DNA of 64,000 nucleotides from an uncultured Sphingopyxis sp. (GTDB lineage: Bacteria; Pseudomonadota; Alphaproteobacteria; Sphingomonadales; Sphingomonadaceae). The translations under genes were made by a program, and so were the position numbers. Of the stretch, positions 24,229 through 33,125 are shown in pieces. Within the stretch, counting starts at the first letter, position 1. The number at the start of each line of letters is the position of its first letter. Location of the stretch: contig NZ_LT598653.1 in assembly GCF_900078365.1 (NCBI RefSeq), positions 3,038,001 through 3,102,000 of the forward strand, given 5' to 3'. Under the pieces are notes generated by a model that made no database searches, had not been told where the DNA came from, and saw only the letters and a program-made list of their open reading frames with translations.

Positions 24229-25590
24229 ATGACCGACACGCCTGAAAGCGCAGCTTTTTCCGGCCCCGGCGCACAGGCCCCCGCCCGCCGCGGCGTGTTG
24301 GCCGCGGCGATCGGAACCGCGGCGCTCGCCGGCCTGCTGTTCGGCTTCGACACCGCGGTCATCGCGGGCGTGACCGGCGACCTGACCCGCCTCTTCGCCC
24401 TCACCCCCGAAACGCTCGGCGTCACCGTTTCCGCCGCGCTCTGGGGAACGCTGGCCGGCGCGCTGTTGGCGGGCAAGCCGGGCGACGCCTTCGGCAGCCG
24501 CGACAGCCTCCGCGTGCTCGCCATCCTCTATTTCGTTGCGGGGCTCGGCTGCGCGCTCGCGCCGGGCTGGACATCCTTCCTCGTCTTCCGTTTCATCTGC
24601 GGGCTCGCGATCGGCGGCTCGTCGGTCCTCGCCCCCGTCTATATCGCCGAGATCGCGCCGCCGCGGCACCGCGGCTTGCTCGTCGGCCTGTTCCAGCTGA
24701 TGATCGTCACCGGCATCCTCGTCGCCTATCTCAGCAATGCGACGATCGCGGGGATCATGGGCGGCGAGACGGCGTGGCGCTGGAAGCTGGGCGTGACCGC
24801 GGCCCCTGCCCTGATCTTCTTCCTCCTGCTCTTCGCGATCCCTAACAGTCCGCGCTGGCTGCTCGCCAAGGGACGCCGCGACGAAGCCGGCATGGCGATG
24901 ATCCGGATCGGCGCGCCGGCCGCCGAACTCGACCGGATCGCAGAGGCGCTCGAACGCGATCCGCCGGGCGAGAAGCTGTCGTGGCGGCGGCACCGCCGGC
25001 CGATGCTGCTCGCCATCCTGATCGCGATGTTCAACCAGCTCGCGGGCATCAACGCGGTCCTCTATTATCTGAACGATATTTTCGCGCGCGCGGGGTCGCT
25101 GTCGCCCGACCGCCAGGCGGTGCTGATCGGGATCGCCAATCTGGTCTTCACGCTCGCCGGCATGGCGCTGATCGACCGCCTCGGGCGCAAGACGCTGCTG
25201 CTCGCGGGCGCGGCGGGCATGACGCTGTGCCTCGCCGCCGCGGCCGGCGTGCTGTTCGGCGCTCTGGACAAGGCGCTGATGCTGCCCGCGCTGGTCGGGT
25301 TCATCGCCTTTTTCGCGACCAGCCAGGGCGCGGTCATCTGGGTCTATATTTCGGAAATTTTCCCGACCCCGGTGCGCGCGCGCGGCAGCGCGCTCGGCGC
25401 CAGCACGCACTGGCTGATGAACGCCCTGATCGCCGGGATATTCCCGGTGCTCGTCGCCTGGTCGCCCGGCGCGCCGTTCGCGATCTTCGCCGCCGCGATG
25501 GTCCTGCAATTCGTCGTCGTCGCGGCGGTCTTTCCCGAAACGAAGGGCGTCGATCTCGACGACATGGACCGGCGGATCGCGGCGATCTGA
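24229..25590 (+). CDS. Sugar porter family MFS transporter
   Basis: Inner-membrane sugar/H+ symporter of 453 residues with 12 predicted helices. It shows the sugar-porter signatures GLLFGFDTAVIAG in helix 1, RWLLAKGRRDEA, NQLAGINAVLYY in helix 7, DRLGRKTLLL and PETKGVDLDDM at the C-terminus. Probably it brings mannose (or another released monosaccharide) from the periplasm to the ROK kinase and ManA. It is the only plus-strand gene of the locus and ends three bases before the convergent ROK repressor. Confidence 0.93.
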   Translation: MTDTPESAAFSGPGAQAPARRGVLAAAIGTAALAGLLFGFDTAVIAGVTGDLTRLFALTPETLGVTVSAALWGTLAGALLAGKPGDAFGSRDSLRVLAILYFVAGLGCALAPGWTSFLVFRFICGLAIGGSSVLAPVYIAEIAPPRHRGLLVGLFQLMIVTGILVAYLSNATIAGIMGGETAWRWKLGVTAAPALIFFLLLFAIPNSPRWLLAKGRRDEAGMAMIRIGAPAAELDRIAEALERDPPGEKLSWRRHRRPMLLAILIAMFNQLAGINAVLYYLNDIFARAGSLSPDRQAVLIGIANLVFTLAGMALIDRLGRKTLLLAGAAGMTLCLAAAAGVLFGALDKALMLPALVGFIAFFATSQGAVIWVYISEIFPTPVRARGSALGASTHWLMNALIAGIFPVLVAWSPGAPFAIFAAAMVLQFVVVAAVFPETKGVDLDDMDRRIAAI

Positions 25591-25593
25591 CCG

Positions 25594-26835
25594 TCAGCGC
25601 CCCGCCTGCATCAGAATCGATTCCGATGGCAGGATATGGTCGAGGAAGGGGATGATCGCGGCGCCGATCGCCGACGCGTCATCGGCCGCGCCCGCCCGCT
25701 GCACCGGCGCCACCACCGGCAGCTGGAGCCCCGCCATCCGCGCATTGAGCCGCTCGACGAGGCCGTCGACCAATTTGCCCGGCAGCCGCCCGCCGATCAG
25801 GATGGCGGCGGGGTTGATCAGGCAGTTGACCGCGATCAGCGGCTGGACGAGCGCGTCGGCGGCATCGTCGAGCCATTGCAGAATCACCGCCTCGCGCTCG
25901 GGCGAACTGCCGAGCAGCGCGTCGGGCGCATCGACCCGATGCCCTTCGGCTTCGAGCCGGGCGTAGAGTGCCGACAGCGACACCGTATCCTGCACATTGG
26001 CGCCGTCGCCGCGTTCGGGATCGGGCATGGCCCAAATCTCTCCCGACCGCGAATCGGCGCCGCGGACATAGCTGCGGTCGATGACGAGCCCCCCGCCCAG
26101 CCCCGCGCTGATCAGCAGATAGAAGAAGCTCGGCAGCGCGATGCCGTTGCCGAGATGCACTTCGCCGAGCGCCGCCGAAGCGGCGTCATTGTCGGCGTGC
26201 AGCGGCCAGGGCAGCACCTCGCCAAGCAGCGCGCCGAGGTCGATCGCATCCCACGCATCATATTCCTTCGGCCGATGCGGCAGCGCGATGCGGCCAAGAT
26301 CGTCGGGGAGCGCGACCCCGACGCCGAGAATACGCGCCCGGTCGACCCCGCCCTCCTCGAGCAGCTTCGGCAGCACGTCGCGCACATGATCGACGACCGT
26401 TTCGGGCAGCGCGAAAGCGATCTCGCGCGTGTGACGGCTGCGGATCTTGCCGGCAAGGTCGAGCGTCACCAGCGTGATATGATCGCGGTCGATGTTGAGC
26501 CCGATCGCGAAGGCGCCGTCGGGATCGATGACGATCCGCATCGCCGGCTGGCCGCGCTTGCCCTGCAGCCGCCCGGCGGGCTTGACGAGGCCGAGGTCGA
26601 TCAGCCGCTTCGTGATGTTGACGATCGTCGGCGGCGTCAGCCCGGTCACGCGCGCCAGGTCGCTGCGCGTCGTCTCTTCGGTCAGGCGGATCGCCTGGAG
26701 CACGATCCGCTGGTTATAGTCGCCCGCGCGCTCGAGATTCGTGCCCGACAGGCTGAGCGTCAGCCGCGCGTCGCGCGCCTCGGGGCCGCTCGTGGCCGAT
26801 TGGCGGCGGTCGCGACCCGGAAGGTTGAGACTCAT
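25594..26835 (-). CDS. ROK-family transcriptional regulator (NagC/Mlc/XylR type)
   Basis: Sugar-responsive repressor of 413 residues. The winged helix-turn-helix lies at about 45-105 (TRSDLARVTGLTPPTIVNITKRL), followed by a ROK sugar-binding domain with SAGLGGGLVID. The usual ROK zinc motif (CxCGxxGC) and the GH of EIGH are absent; the segment reads SGEIWAMPDPERG, so sugar binding may differ from NagC. The ATG at 26835 is favoured, with GGAGGG 10 bases upstream; TTG 26853 is possible. It is the only regulator in the mannan locus and so its likely controller. Palindromic half-sites in its own upstream region suggest autoregulation. Confidence 0.9.
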   Translation of the reverse strand: MSLNLPGRDRRQSATSGPEARDARLTLSLSGTNLERAGDYNQRIVLQAIRLTEETTRSDLARVTGLTPPTIVNITKRLIDLGLVKPAGRLQGKRGQPAMRIVIDPDGAFAIGLNIDRDHITLVTLDLAGKIRSRHTREIAFALPETVVDHVRDVLPKLLEEGGVDRARILGVGVALPDDLGRIALPHRPKEYDAWDAIDLGALLGEVLPWPLHADNDAASAALGEVHLGNGIALPSFFYLLISAGLGGGLVIDRSYVRGADSRSGEIWAMPDPERGDGANVQDTVSLSALYARLEAEGHRVDAPDALLGSSPEREAVILQWLDDAADALVQPLIAVNCLINPAAILIGGRLPGKLVDGLVERLNARMAGLQLPVVAPVQRAGAADDASAIGAAIIPFLDHILPSESILMQAGR

Positions 26836-26898
26836 TGCAGGACTGCCCTCCAAGCTGGTTCGAATGCCCGGCGCCCCCCGCCAAACAGACTCATGCCA

Positions 26899-26939
26899 TA
26901 AAGCGTAGCCGCTTTAATAATATGATTTTCGATAAAGCG
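26899..26939. promoter_or_regulatory. Triple half-site operator upstream of the ROK repressor
   Basis: TAAAGCG (26899-26905), its exact complement CGCTTTA (26910-26916) and another TAAAGCG (26933-26939) form two perfect inverted pairs. On the minus strand a TATTAT -10-like box (26922-26917) lies between the second and third half-sites, so a bound repressor would cover the promoter. Confidence 0.6.
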
Positions 26940-26975
26940 GAGCAGCGGCGTCCTGTCAATCGAACGCCGCCAGTC

Positions 26976-28784
26976 TCATCGCTTCGCCGCGATATAGGCG
27001 GCCACCTGTTCCTCGAGCACGCTCAGCGGCAGCGCGCCTTCGCTCAATATGGCCTCGTGGAATTCGCGAATGTCGAAGCGCGGACCGAGTTCGCGTTCGG
27101 CGCGCTCGCGCAATTCGGCGATCTTCAATTGCCCGACCATGTAGCTCGTCGCCTGTCCCGGCCAGTTGAAATAGCGGTCGACCTCGCGCGCGATGTCGGT
27201 GTCGGACACCGAGCTGTTGGCGCGGAAATAGGCGATCGCCTGGTCGCGCGTCCACCGCTTCGAATGGATGCCGGTGTCGAGCACCAGCCGGATCGCGCGC
27301 CACACCTGCAGCGACAACATGCCGAACCGGTCATAGGGGGTCTTGTATACGCCCATCTCGTTCGCGAGCCGCTCCGAATAGAGCCCCCAGCCCTCGATAT
27401 AGGCGCCATAGCCGCCGAACTTGCGGAACTTCGGGATGCCGGTCAGTTCCTGCTGCCGCGCGATCTGGAAATGATGGCCCGGCGCGCCCTCGTGCGCGGC
27501 GATCGCCGCGACCTGGACCTTCTGCGTCTGGTTCATGTCGATCAGGTTGACATAATAGATGCCGGGGCGCGACCCGTCCGCCGAGGGCGGATTGTAGAAA
27601 GCGGTCGAGGCGGTCGCCTCGCGCCATTTCTCCACCGCGCGCACTTCGAGCGCCGCCTTGGGCAGCACGCTGAAATAGCGCGGCGCCGCTTCCATCGCCG
27701 CGGCGATCACCGCGCGCGCGTCGGTCAGATAGGCTTCGCGGCCGGCTTCGGTGTTCGGATATTTGAGCTTGGGGTCGGTGCGAATATGGTCGAAAAATTG
27801 TTCGAGCGTGCCCTCGAACCCGACCTCGCGCTTGATCGCTTCCATTTCCTGCCGGATCGCCGCGACCTGCTTCAGCCCGAGTTCGTGGATCTGGTCGGCA
27901 GTGAGGTCGGTCGTGGTCGAATTCTTGAGCCGGTCGGCATAATAGGCCGCACCGTCGGGCAGGCTCCACACGCCGAAATTGCCTTTCGACTGGGGCTCGA
28001 TCTCGTCGATCGCGGCGATCAGCACGTCATAACCGTGCTTGAACGGCCCGGTCAGCGCCGCGCTCGCATCGGCGAGCAGCTTCGCCTTGACCGCATCGGA
28101 CGCATCGAGCGCGCCGACTTTTTTGCGGAAATCGGCAAGCAAGGTCGAATCGGACCCGCCGTCGAACGGCGCGCCGACGAGGATTTTCTTCGCATCGGCG
28201 CGCGCGGGCGCGAAATTCACCTTGTTGGGCACCGCCCCGGCGGCCGCCTGTTCGCGCATCGTCGCCGCGACCTCGCGCATCACGCGGTCGGTGTCGCGCA
28301 GGCGGGCGATATAGGCCTCGGCATCGGCGACGCTATCGACCTTGTGATTGTTGATCAGCAGCACCGGAATATCGCCCGCCGGGCTGCCGCTGGTCGTCAC
28401 GGGGAAGCGGAGCTTGCGGAAAGGGAAGGAAGCGCGGCGACGCTCGACGTCATATTCGAACAGGCGGTAACTGACGCGCGCGCTCGGTCCCAATTGTTCG
28501 GGCCGGAAGCGCGCTTTCATTTCCTTGAGCTGCTGCTCGATCAGCGCCTGCTCGCGCACCGCGGCGGCGTCGGTATAATCGTCGAGCCGGTCATAGTTGG
28601 TCTTGAGCCCGAGATGCGTCTGGCTTTCGGGCTGGAGCGCGATCCGCGCGTCGAAGGCGTCGTCGAGAAAACGGAGCAGCGCCGCGTCCTGCGTCGCCGC
28701 CGGCGCCGCCTCGGCCAGCGCCGGGGCGGGAAGGACGGCGAGCGGCAAGAGGGGCATCATCATCAGGGCAATGGCGAAACGCAT
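26976..28784 (-). CDS. DUF885 family protein (peptidase-like, exported)
   Basis: Protein of 602 residues with a signal peptide (ending APALAEA). It has the DUF885 zinc-peptidase-like signature HEGAPGHHFQ around residue 430 and a following EGWGLYSERLANEMG with the third ligand. Members are thought to be metallo-carboxypeptidase/dipeptidase-like, and activity is rarely shown. It points away from the exported amidohydrolase across a 138-bp divergent gap. That pairing suggests periplasmic peptide or amide salvage. No link with the mannan locus is visible. Confidence 0.9.
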   Translation of the reverse strand: MRFAIALMMMPLLPLAVLPAPALAEAAPAATQDAALLRFLDDAFDARIALQPESQTHLGLKTNYDRLDDYTDAAAVREQALIEQQLKEMKARFRPEQLGPSARVSYRLFEYDVERRRASFPFRKLRFPVTTSGSPAGDIPVLLINNHKVDSVADAEAYIARLRDTDRVMREVAATMREQAAAGAVPNKVNFAPARADAKKILVGAPFDGGSDSTLLADFRKKVGALDASDAVKAKLLADASAALTGPFKHGYDVLIAAIDEIEPQSKGNFGVWSLPDGAAYYADRLKNSTTTDLTADQIHELGLKQVAAIRQEMEAIKREVGFEGTLEQFFDHIRTDPKLKYPNTEAGREAYLTDARAVIAAAMEAAPRYFSVLPKAALEVRAVEKWREATASTAFYNPPSADGSRPGIYYVNLIDMNQTQKVQVAAIAAHEGAPGHHFQIARQQELTGIPKFRKFGGYGAYIEGWGLYSERLANEMGVYKTPYDRFGMLSLQVWRAIRLVLDTGIHSKRWTRDQAIAYFRANSSVSDTDIAREVDRYFNWPGQATSYMVGQLKIAELRERAERELGPRFDIREFHEAILSEGALPLSVLEEQVAAYIAAKR

Positions 28785-28922
28785 GAAAATTCTCCTGTCG
28801 AATGCGTTGCTTGTAGCCACCGCTTGCTTCGGTGCAATCACAACCGAAGGGTGCGCGATCGGCGTGAGGCGATTACGCTTCGGCGATTGCGAAGGCGAAA
28901 CAGCCCGGGTAGCGCCTTGCGC

Positions 28923-30302
28923 ATGACAAAGCCCTGCCACCGTCGCCTCGCCATTCTCGCCGCCCTGGCCTATCTTGGCCTGGCGCTCCCGCCCCCAGCC
29001 GCGACCGCGGCCGAGGCTCCCCAGGCCACGCTGTATACGGGCGCGACGGTCATCGACGGCACCGGGGCCGCTGCTCGCCCCGATCAGGATATATTGGTCG
29101 ATGGCGAGCGTATCGTGGCGATCGGGGCGCATGGGGCACTGGCGTCAAGGGCGGGGGCAGCCCGGCGGGTCGATCTGTCCGGGCGCTTCGTCATTCCCGG
29201 GCTGATCGACAGTCACGTCCATCTCGCGACGCCGCCGAACCGGGTCCGCGCCGAGGCGATCCTGCGCCGTCAGCTTTATGGCGGGGTCACCGCGGTGCGC
29301 GACATGGCCGACGACCTGCGCGCGGTGGGCGATCTGGCGCGCGCCTCGCTCGTGGGCGAAATTCCCGCGCCCGACATCTATTATGCCGCGCTGATGGCGG
29401 GCCCGCCCTTTTTCGCCGATCCGCGCGTCCTGTCGGTCAGCCGCGGCTTCGCGCCGGGGACCGCGCCGTGGATGCAGGCGGTCGATGCCGACACCGATCT
29501 GCGTACCGCAGTGACGCTGGCGCGGGGGACATCGGCGACCGCGATTAAAATCTATGCCGATCTTCCCGCCGAGCGCGTCGCGGCGATCACCGCCGAGGCC
29601 CACCGGCAGAAGATGATGATCTGGGCGCACAGCGCGGTCTTTCCCGCCCGTCCCGCCGAGGTCATCGCCGCGGGCGCCGACGTCGTCAGCCATGTCTGCT
29701 ATCTGGGCTATGAAGCGCAGCCGCAAATGCTCGCGGCCTATGAGGACCGCACGCCGGTCGACGAGACGCGCCTCGCGCCGACGGGCGACGATCCGGTGGT
29801 CGCCGGCCTCTACCGGGCGATGGCAAAGCAGGGCACGATACTCGACGCGACCGGCAGCCTGTTCGTGAAGTTCGAGGCGGCGCGCAAGGCCGACCCCAAG
29901 GCGAAACCGCTGCGGTGCAGCGGCGCACGGACGATCCGCCTGACGCAGCAGGCGTGGCGCGCCGGCATTCCGATCGCGACCGGCACCGACTTCGTCGATC
30001 CCGCGAGCAATCCCTGGCCCGAAGTCCATGCCGAACTGCGCTATCTGGCGCATGATGTCGGCATGCCGCCGCTCGCGGTCGTCCATTCGGCAACGCTCGT
30101 GGGCGCCCGGGCGGCCGGGCAGGACAAGGATATGGGATCGATCGAACCCGGCAAGCTCGCGAATTTCGTCGTGCTGGCCGCCGACCCGCTCGCCGACATC
30201 GACAATATCGAACGGATCGAGATGACCGTGAAGCGCGGCCGCGAATATCGGCGCGCCGACTATGCCGCGCCGACGCCGAAGGAATTGGGCGAGGAGGATT
30301 GA
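28923..30302 (+). CDS. Exported amidohydrolase family protein
   Basis: Metal-dependent hydrolase of 459 residues with a signal peptide (to ATAAEA). Markers are LSGRFVIPGLIDSHVHL, with the metal-binding HxH and its Gly-Leu-Ile-Asp lead, a Lys in TAIKIYADLP, HSAV and SHVC with His ligands, and GTDF with the last Asp. It belongs with imidazolonepropionase-like amidohydrolases and could cleave dipeptides or cyclic amides. No strong ribosome-binding site precedes the ATG at 28923. Its stop lies five bases before the tRNA-like repeat that opens the accessory region. Confidence 0.9.
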   Translation: MTKPCHRRLAILAALAYLGLALPPPAATAAEAPQATLYTGATVIDGTGAAARPDQDILVDGERIVAIGAHGALASRAGAARRVDLSGRFVIPGLIDSHVHLATPPNRVRAEAILRRQLYGGVTAVRDMADDLRAVGDLARASLVGEIPAPDIYYAALMAGPPFFADPRVLSVSRGFAPGTAPWMQAVDADTDLRTAVTLARGTSATAIKIYADLPAERVAAITAEAHRQKMMIWAHSAVFPARPAEVIAAGADVVSHVCYLGYEAQPQMLAAYEDRTPVDETRLAPTGDDPVVAGLYRAMAKQGTILDATGSLFVKFEAARKADPKAKPLRCSGARTIRLTQQAWRAGIPIATGTDFVDPASNPWPEVHAELRYLAHDVGMPPLAVVHSATLVGARAAGQDKDMGSIEPGKLANFVVLAADPLADIDNIERIEMTVKRGREYRRADYAAPTPKELGEED

Positions 30303-30306
30303 CCGG

Positions 30307-30325
30307 CTGGCTGGGGCGGCAGGAG
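30307..30325. repeat. 19-bp repeat, tRNA(Gln)-3'-end-like, left copy (possible att site)
   Basis: ctggctggggcggcaggag recurs exactly at 36613-36631. Read on the minus strand, 17 bases (TCCTGCCGCCCCAGCCA) match the T-stem/acceptor/CCA end of a tRNA(Gln)-type gene. No intact tRNA gene adjoins either copy. Confidence 0.6.
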
Positions 30326-30405
30326 ACTCAGCGAAGTTCGAGCGGGGGAGTTGTCGAGGATGCCCCCAGTGGCACGATTGGATTAACGTTGCAGGTGATT
30401 ATAAG

Positions 30406-30858
30406 ATGAAATTCCGGGCACAAGTCATTCCTTTCGGCAATGCGACGGGCGTCGAGGTGCCTGACAAAGTCATGCAGGCGCTCGGTCCCGAGGGCCGCCC
30501 GCCGGTAACGATCACGATCAACGGCCACAGCTGGCGCAGCAGGGTGGCGGCAATGCGCGGGCAGCGGCTCATAGGGATCAGTGCTGCCCACCGCGCCGCC
30601 TCCGGGATCAGCGAAGGCGATGTCATCGAAATCGATGTCGAACGCGACGAAGCGCCGCGGGAAGTTGCCGAGCCCGCCGACCTCGCGGAGGCGCTCAATG
30701 ATTGTCCGCAAGCCAGAGCCTCTTTCGACCGCCTGCCTTTTGGACTTCGGCAAAAGCACGTCAGAACGATTCAGGAAGCCAAGAGTGCGGACGTTCGCGA
30801 ACGGCGCATCAGCAAATTTGTTGCGGCTCTCAGGGATTCGTCATCGCGGAGAGTCTGA
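30406..30858 (+). CDS. YdeI/OmpD-associated family protein with DUF1905 domain
   Basis: A 150-residue cytoplasmic protein. Residues 1-80 (FRAQVIPFGNATGVEVPDKV, then VTITINGHSWRSRVAAMRG) form the DUF1905 beta domain. Residues about 95-145 (LNDCPQARASFDRLPFGLRQKHVRTI) resemble the YdeI/OmpD-associated bacteriocin-protection region. Molecular function is not known. It is the first gene inside the accessory segment. Confidence 0.8.
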   Translation: MKFRAQVIPFGNATGVEVPDKVMQALGPEGRPPVTITINGHSWRSRVAAMRGQRLIGISAAHRAASGISEGDVIEIDVERDEAPREVAEPADLAEALNDCPQARASFDRLPFGLRQKHVRTIQEAKSADVRERRISKFVAALRDSSSRRV

Positions 30859-30861
30859 AAA

Positions 30862-31251
30862 ATGGTCCCTCGCGGCAGCGTGGTTCCCAAGGTGAGACTC
30901 GGGGGTCAAACATGGTCGCGGGTCTCCCTATGGACTGCACGACTCTGCGTCCGGCTCTTTGAGCGGATGCGGGAAGATCGGTGGTTGCAGGATGGACTGG
31001 CCTTTACCGGGCACGGTCGTGACAAGCTTTCGGAGATCGGTCTGGAATTGGCGGATTTGCCGCCCAGCAACCGGCCCCTGTGTCGCTCATGCCTCGACTG
31101 GAGCCAGCGGCGCCAACATCTGGCCGGCCGCGCGGGCAAAGCCATACTGGATCGCGTTCTGGCGCTTTCCTGGGCACGGCGGTTGCCCGAATCACGCATC
31201 ATCAGCTTTGACCCGGAAGGCGAGCGGCGTTTCAACGGCTGGCTGGGCTGA
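30862..31251 (+). pseudogene. 5'-truncated ArsR-family (winged-helix) regulator remnant
   Basis: From about 30950 the frame reads LFERMREDRWLQ, then LTxxG-like FTGHGRDKLSEIGLEL, PLCRSCLDWSQRRQHLAGRA and GERRFNGWLG. That is the C-terminal half of the proteobacterial ArsR-type regulators that carry a CxxCLDWSERRxHLAG segment. The DNA-binding N-terminal half (about 120 residues) is missing and the preceding 30 codons do not fit the family. It is therefore read as a remnant, cut at or near the end of the YdeI-like gene. Confidence 0.65.
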
Positions 31252-31303
31252 CAAGCCCCGTTCGGTGCGGACCGATTGCCGAGCTTAGGATCAGGACCCC
31301 AAG

Positions 31304-31330
31304 GGGCGGATCGTCATTGACGTTCCGCCC
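31304..31330 (+). terminator. Possible terminator hairpin
   Basis: A GGGCGGA / TCCGCCC stem (7 bp, extendable by AA/TT past a bulge) with a 13-nt loop, followed by TTCGTTTG. It lies after the ArsR-family remnant and ahead of the transporter/glycosyltransferase operon. Confidence 0.35.
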
Positions 31331-31464
31331 TTCGTTTGCGCATTTCCGGACCAAATGCGACCCAGCGGCACATTGCGGCAGGTGCGCAGGAATTGGCTCG
31401 ACATTAACCTTATCTTGAGCCGCCGCGATTAGTAGCAAACCGCTGATAGACCGAAAGATTGTCC

Positions 31465-31833
31465 ATGACAGTACGCCTGCTCCTTCTGATCCTCGCAAGC
31501 GTAAGCCTCTCCGCACTTGCGCAGCTCACCCTCAAGATCGGAACCACCGCCGCCGCCGGCGGCCGATCGACGGGAATCGGCGGAGAGATTGGCGGCCTCG
31601 CCCAATCCCCGATGATCATCCTGGGCCTCGGCCTCTACGGCATCGGCGCGCTGCTCTGGCTTTTCGTCCTCGGCCGTGCCCCGCTGTCGCTGGCCTATCC
31701 CTTCGTCGGGATCGGCTTCATCCTGACGATGCTCGCGGGCGCCTTCTGGCTGAACGAAAGCATAAGCGTCGCCCGCGTTGCGGGAACCCTGCTGATCGCC
31801 ATAGGCTGCGTGCTTGTCGCGCGCTCGGCGTAA
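31465..31833 (+). CDS. Small multidrug resistance/EamA-like membrane protein
   Basis: A 122-residue inner-membrane protein with four hydrophobic helices (LLLLILASVSLSALAQLTLK; MIILGLGLYGIGALLWLFVL; LAYPFVGIGFILTMLAGAFW; VAGTLLIAIGCVLVAR). It includes the SMR-like LSLAYPF..G and LNE..S segments. Such proteins next to glycosyltransferases often flip undecaprenyl- or decaprenyl-phosphate sugars, as ArnE/ArnF do. It is spaced five bases from the glycosyltransferase gene, so they form an operon. Confidence 0.85.
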   Translation: MTVRLLLLILASVSLSALAQLTLKIGTTAAAGGRSTGIGGEIGGLAQSPMIILGLGLYGIGALLWLFVLGRAPLSLAYPFVGIGFILTMLAGAFWLNESISVARVAGTLLIAIGCVLVARSA

Positions 31834-31838
31834 ATCCC

Positions 31839-33125
31839 GTGACTCCACCGAGCCCAAGTTTTCAGCCCTCGATACTGGAGCTTTCACCGCGAGCCTGCTC
31901 GGCCCTGCTCGCCGCGATCATCCTTGTCGCCGTGGCGCTGAGAGTGGCGGCCGCATGGGTGCTGAAGCATCCGCTCGATAGCGATCCGCTCGCCTATTTC
32001 ACCATGGCCCAAGGCCTCGCCGAACGCGGCGAGCTCGCTGATATGTACGGCCAAAAGGCTTTCTACAGCGCCGGCTACCCCTTGCTGCTGGCCCCCTTTT
32101 TCAAGGCGTTTGGCAGCTCGGTCGGCGCGGCGATAGCGGTCAATCTGCTTTTGTGCGCCGTCAGCATCGGGTTGATCTACCGGCTCACGATTGCGCTGTC
32201 CGGACATCGCGGCGCGGGCCTGATCGCTGCCGCCGTCTACGCTTTATGGTTTCCTGGCCTCTGGAACGCGACGATGCTCGCAAAGGAAAATCTCGCGGCG
32301 CCTTTGCTGCTTGGCATCGCCCTGTGCGCGATCGGGATCGCACGCGGCGAACGCCCCGCCGGCACCGCGCTGGCCGCCGGGCTGTTGTGGGGCGCGGCGC
32401 TGGTCACGGGCGGTTCCGCGCTGCTGCTCTGCTTCGGCGTCGCCGCCGCGCTGCTGATGTTGTGGCGCGCGCGCGGCAGTTTTGCGCCGGCCTTTTCCGC
32501 CGGGCTGTGCTTCATCGTCGGCGCCGCGGTGATGCTGGCGCCGTGGCTCTACGCGACCAACCAGATGGTCGGCCGCCCGGTCCTCACCACCAACGCCGCG
32601 TTCAACCTGTATCTCGGCAACAACCCCGCCGCGACCGGCAAGTTCGTGAGCATCGCAGACACCCCGCTGGCAAAGAATTGGGACGCCGCGCGCCTGCGCC
32701 TTGGCGAGGTCGGTAATGCCGACCGCCTGCAAGCCGCAGCACTCGACTGGATCCACGCGAATCCCGGCAGAGCGGCAGAACTGGCCGCGCTCAAGCTCGT
32801 CTATTTCTGGCAACCCAATCTTCCCGACGCGAACGACTTCGCGGCCTCGACGGCGCTCGCGTCGATCCGGCTCTTCGAAGTTGCGCAATATGGGCTGACC
32901 CTGCTGATCGGGCTGCTCGCCTTTCGTTCGCGGGGGGTCGCAAGCGACGGCAAATGGATTTTTGCCGCCATGATCGCCGGCTTCTGGCTGATCCACGCCG
33001 CCGCCTATATCATCCCCCGCTACCGCGATCCGGCGATTCCGCTGCTGATCGTCATGGCTGCCATCCCGGTCGCGGCCTGGATCGAGCGGTTCGCGGCGCA
33101 AAGGGCCCTGCGCAATGCTGCATGA
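31839..33125 (+). CDS. GT-C (PMT/ArnT-like) integral membrane glycosyltransferase
   Basis: A 428-residue polytopic protein with about 10 helices. The first periplasmic loop carries DSDPLAYFTMAQGLAERGEL, matching the GT-C lipid-phosphate-sugar transferases in which an early Asp is essential. It then has YSAGYPLLLAPFFK and LYLGNNPAATG. It probably transfers a sugar from a polyprenyl-phosphate donor to a cell-surface acceptor. The GTG start at 31839 is inferred from frame and spacing. It overlaps the next gene by 11 bases. Confidence 0.82.
   Translation: MTPPSPSFQPSILELSPRACSALLAAIILVAVALRVAAAWVLKHPLDSDPLAYFTMAQGLAERGELADMYGQKAFYSAGYPLLLAPFFKAFGSSVGAAIAVNLLLCAVSIGLIYRLTIALSGHRGAGLIAAAVYALWFPGLWNATMLAKENLAAPLLLGIALCAIGIARGERPAGTALAAGLLWGAALVTGGSALLLCFGVAAALLMLWRARGSFAPAFSAGLCFIVGAAVMLAPWLYATNQMVGRPVLTTNAAFNLYLGNNPAATGKFVSIADTPLAKNWDAARLRLGEVGNADRLQAAALDWIHANPGRAAELAALKLVYFWQPNLPDANDFAASTALASIRLFEVAQYGLTLLIGLLAFRSRGVASDGKWIFAAMIAGFWLIHAAAYIIPRYRDPAIPLLIVMAAIPVAAWIERFAAQRALRNAA

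Noticed and set aside
26835..30302. Plus-strand open frame of 1155 codons running from the ROK repressor start into the amidohydrolase
   Set aside because: Its first two thirds are antisense to the DUF885 gene and have Asp/Arg-rich, non-domain composition; only the part from 28923 has a signal peptide and amidohydrolase motifs.
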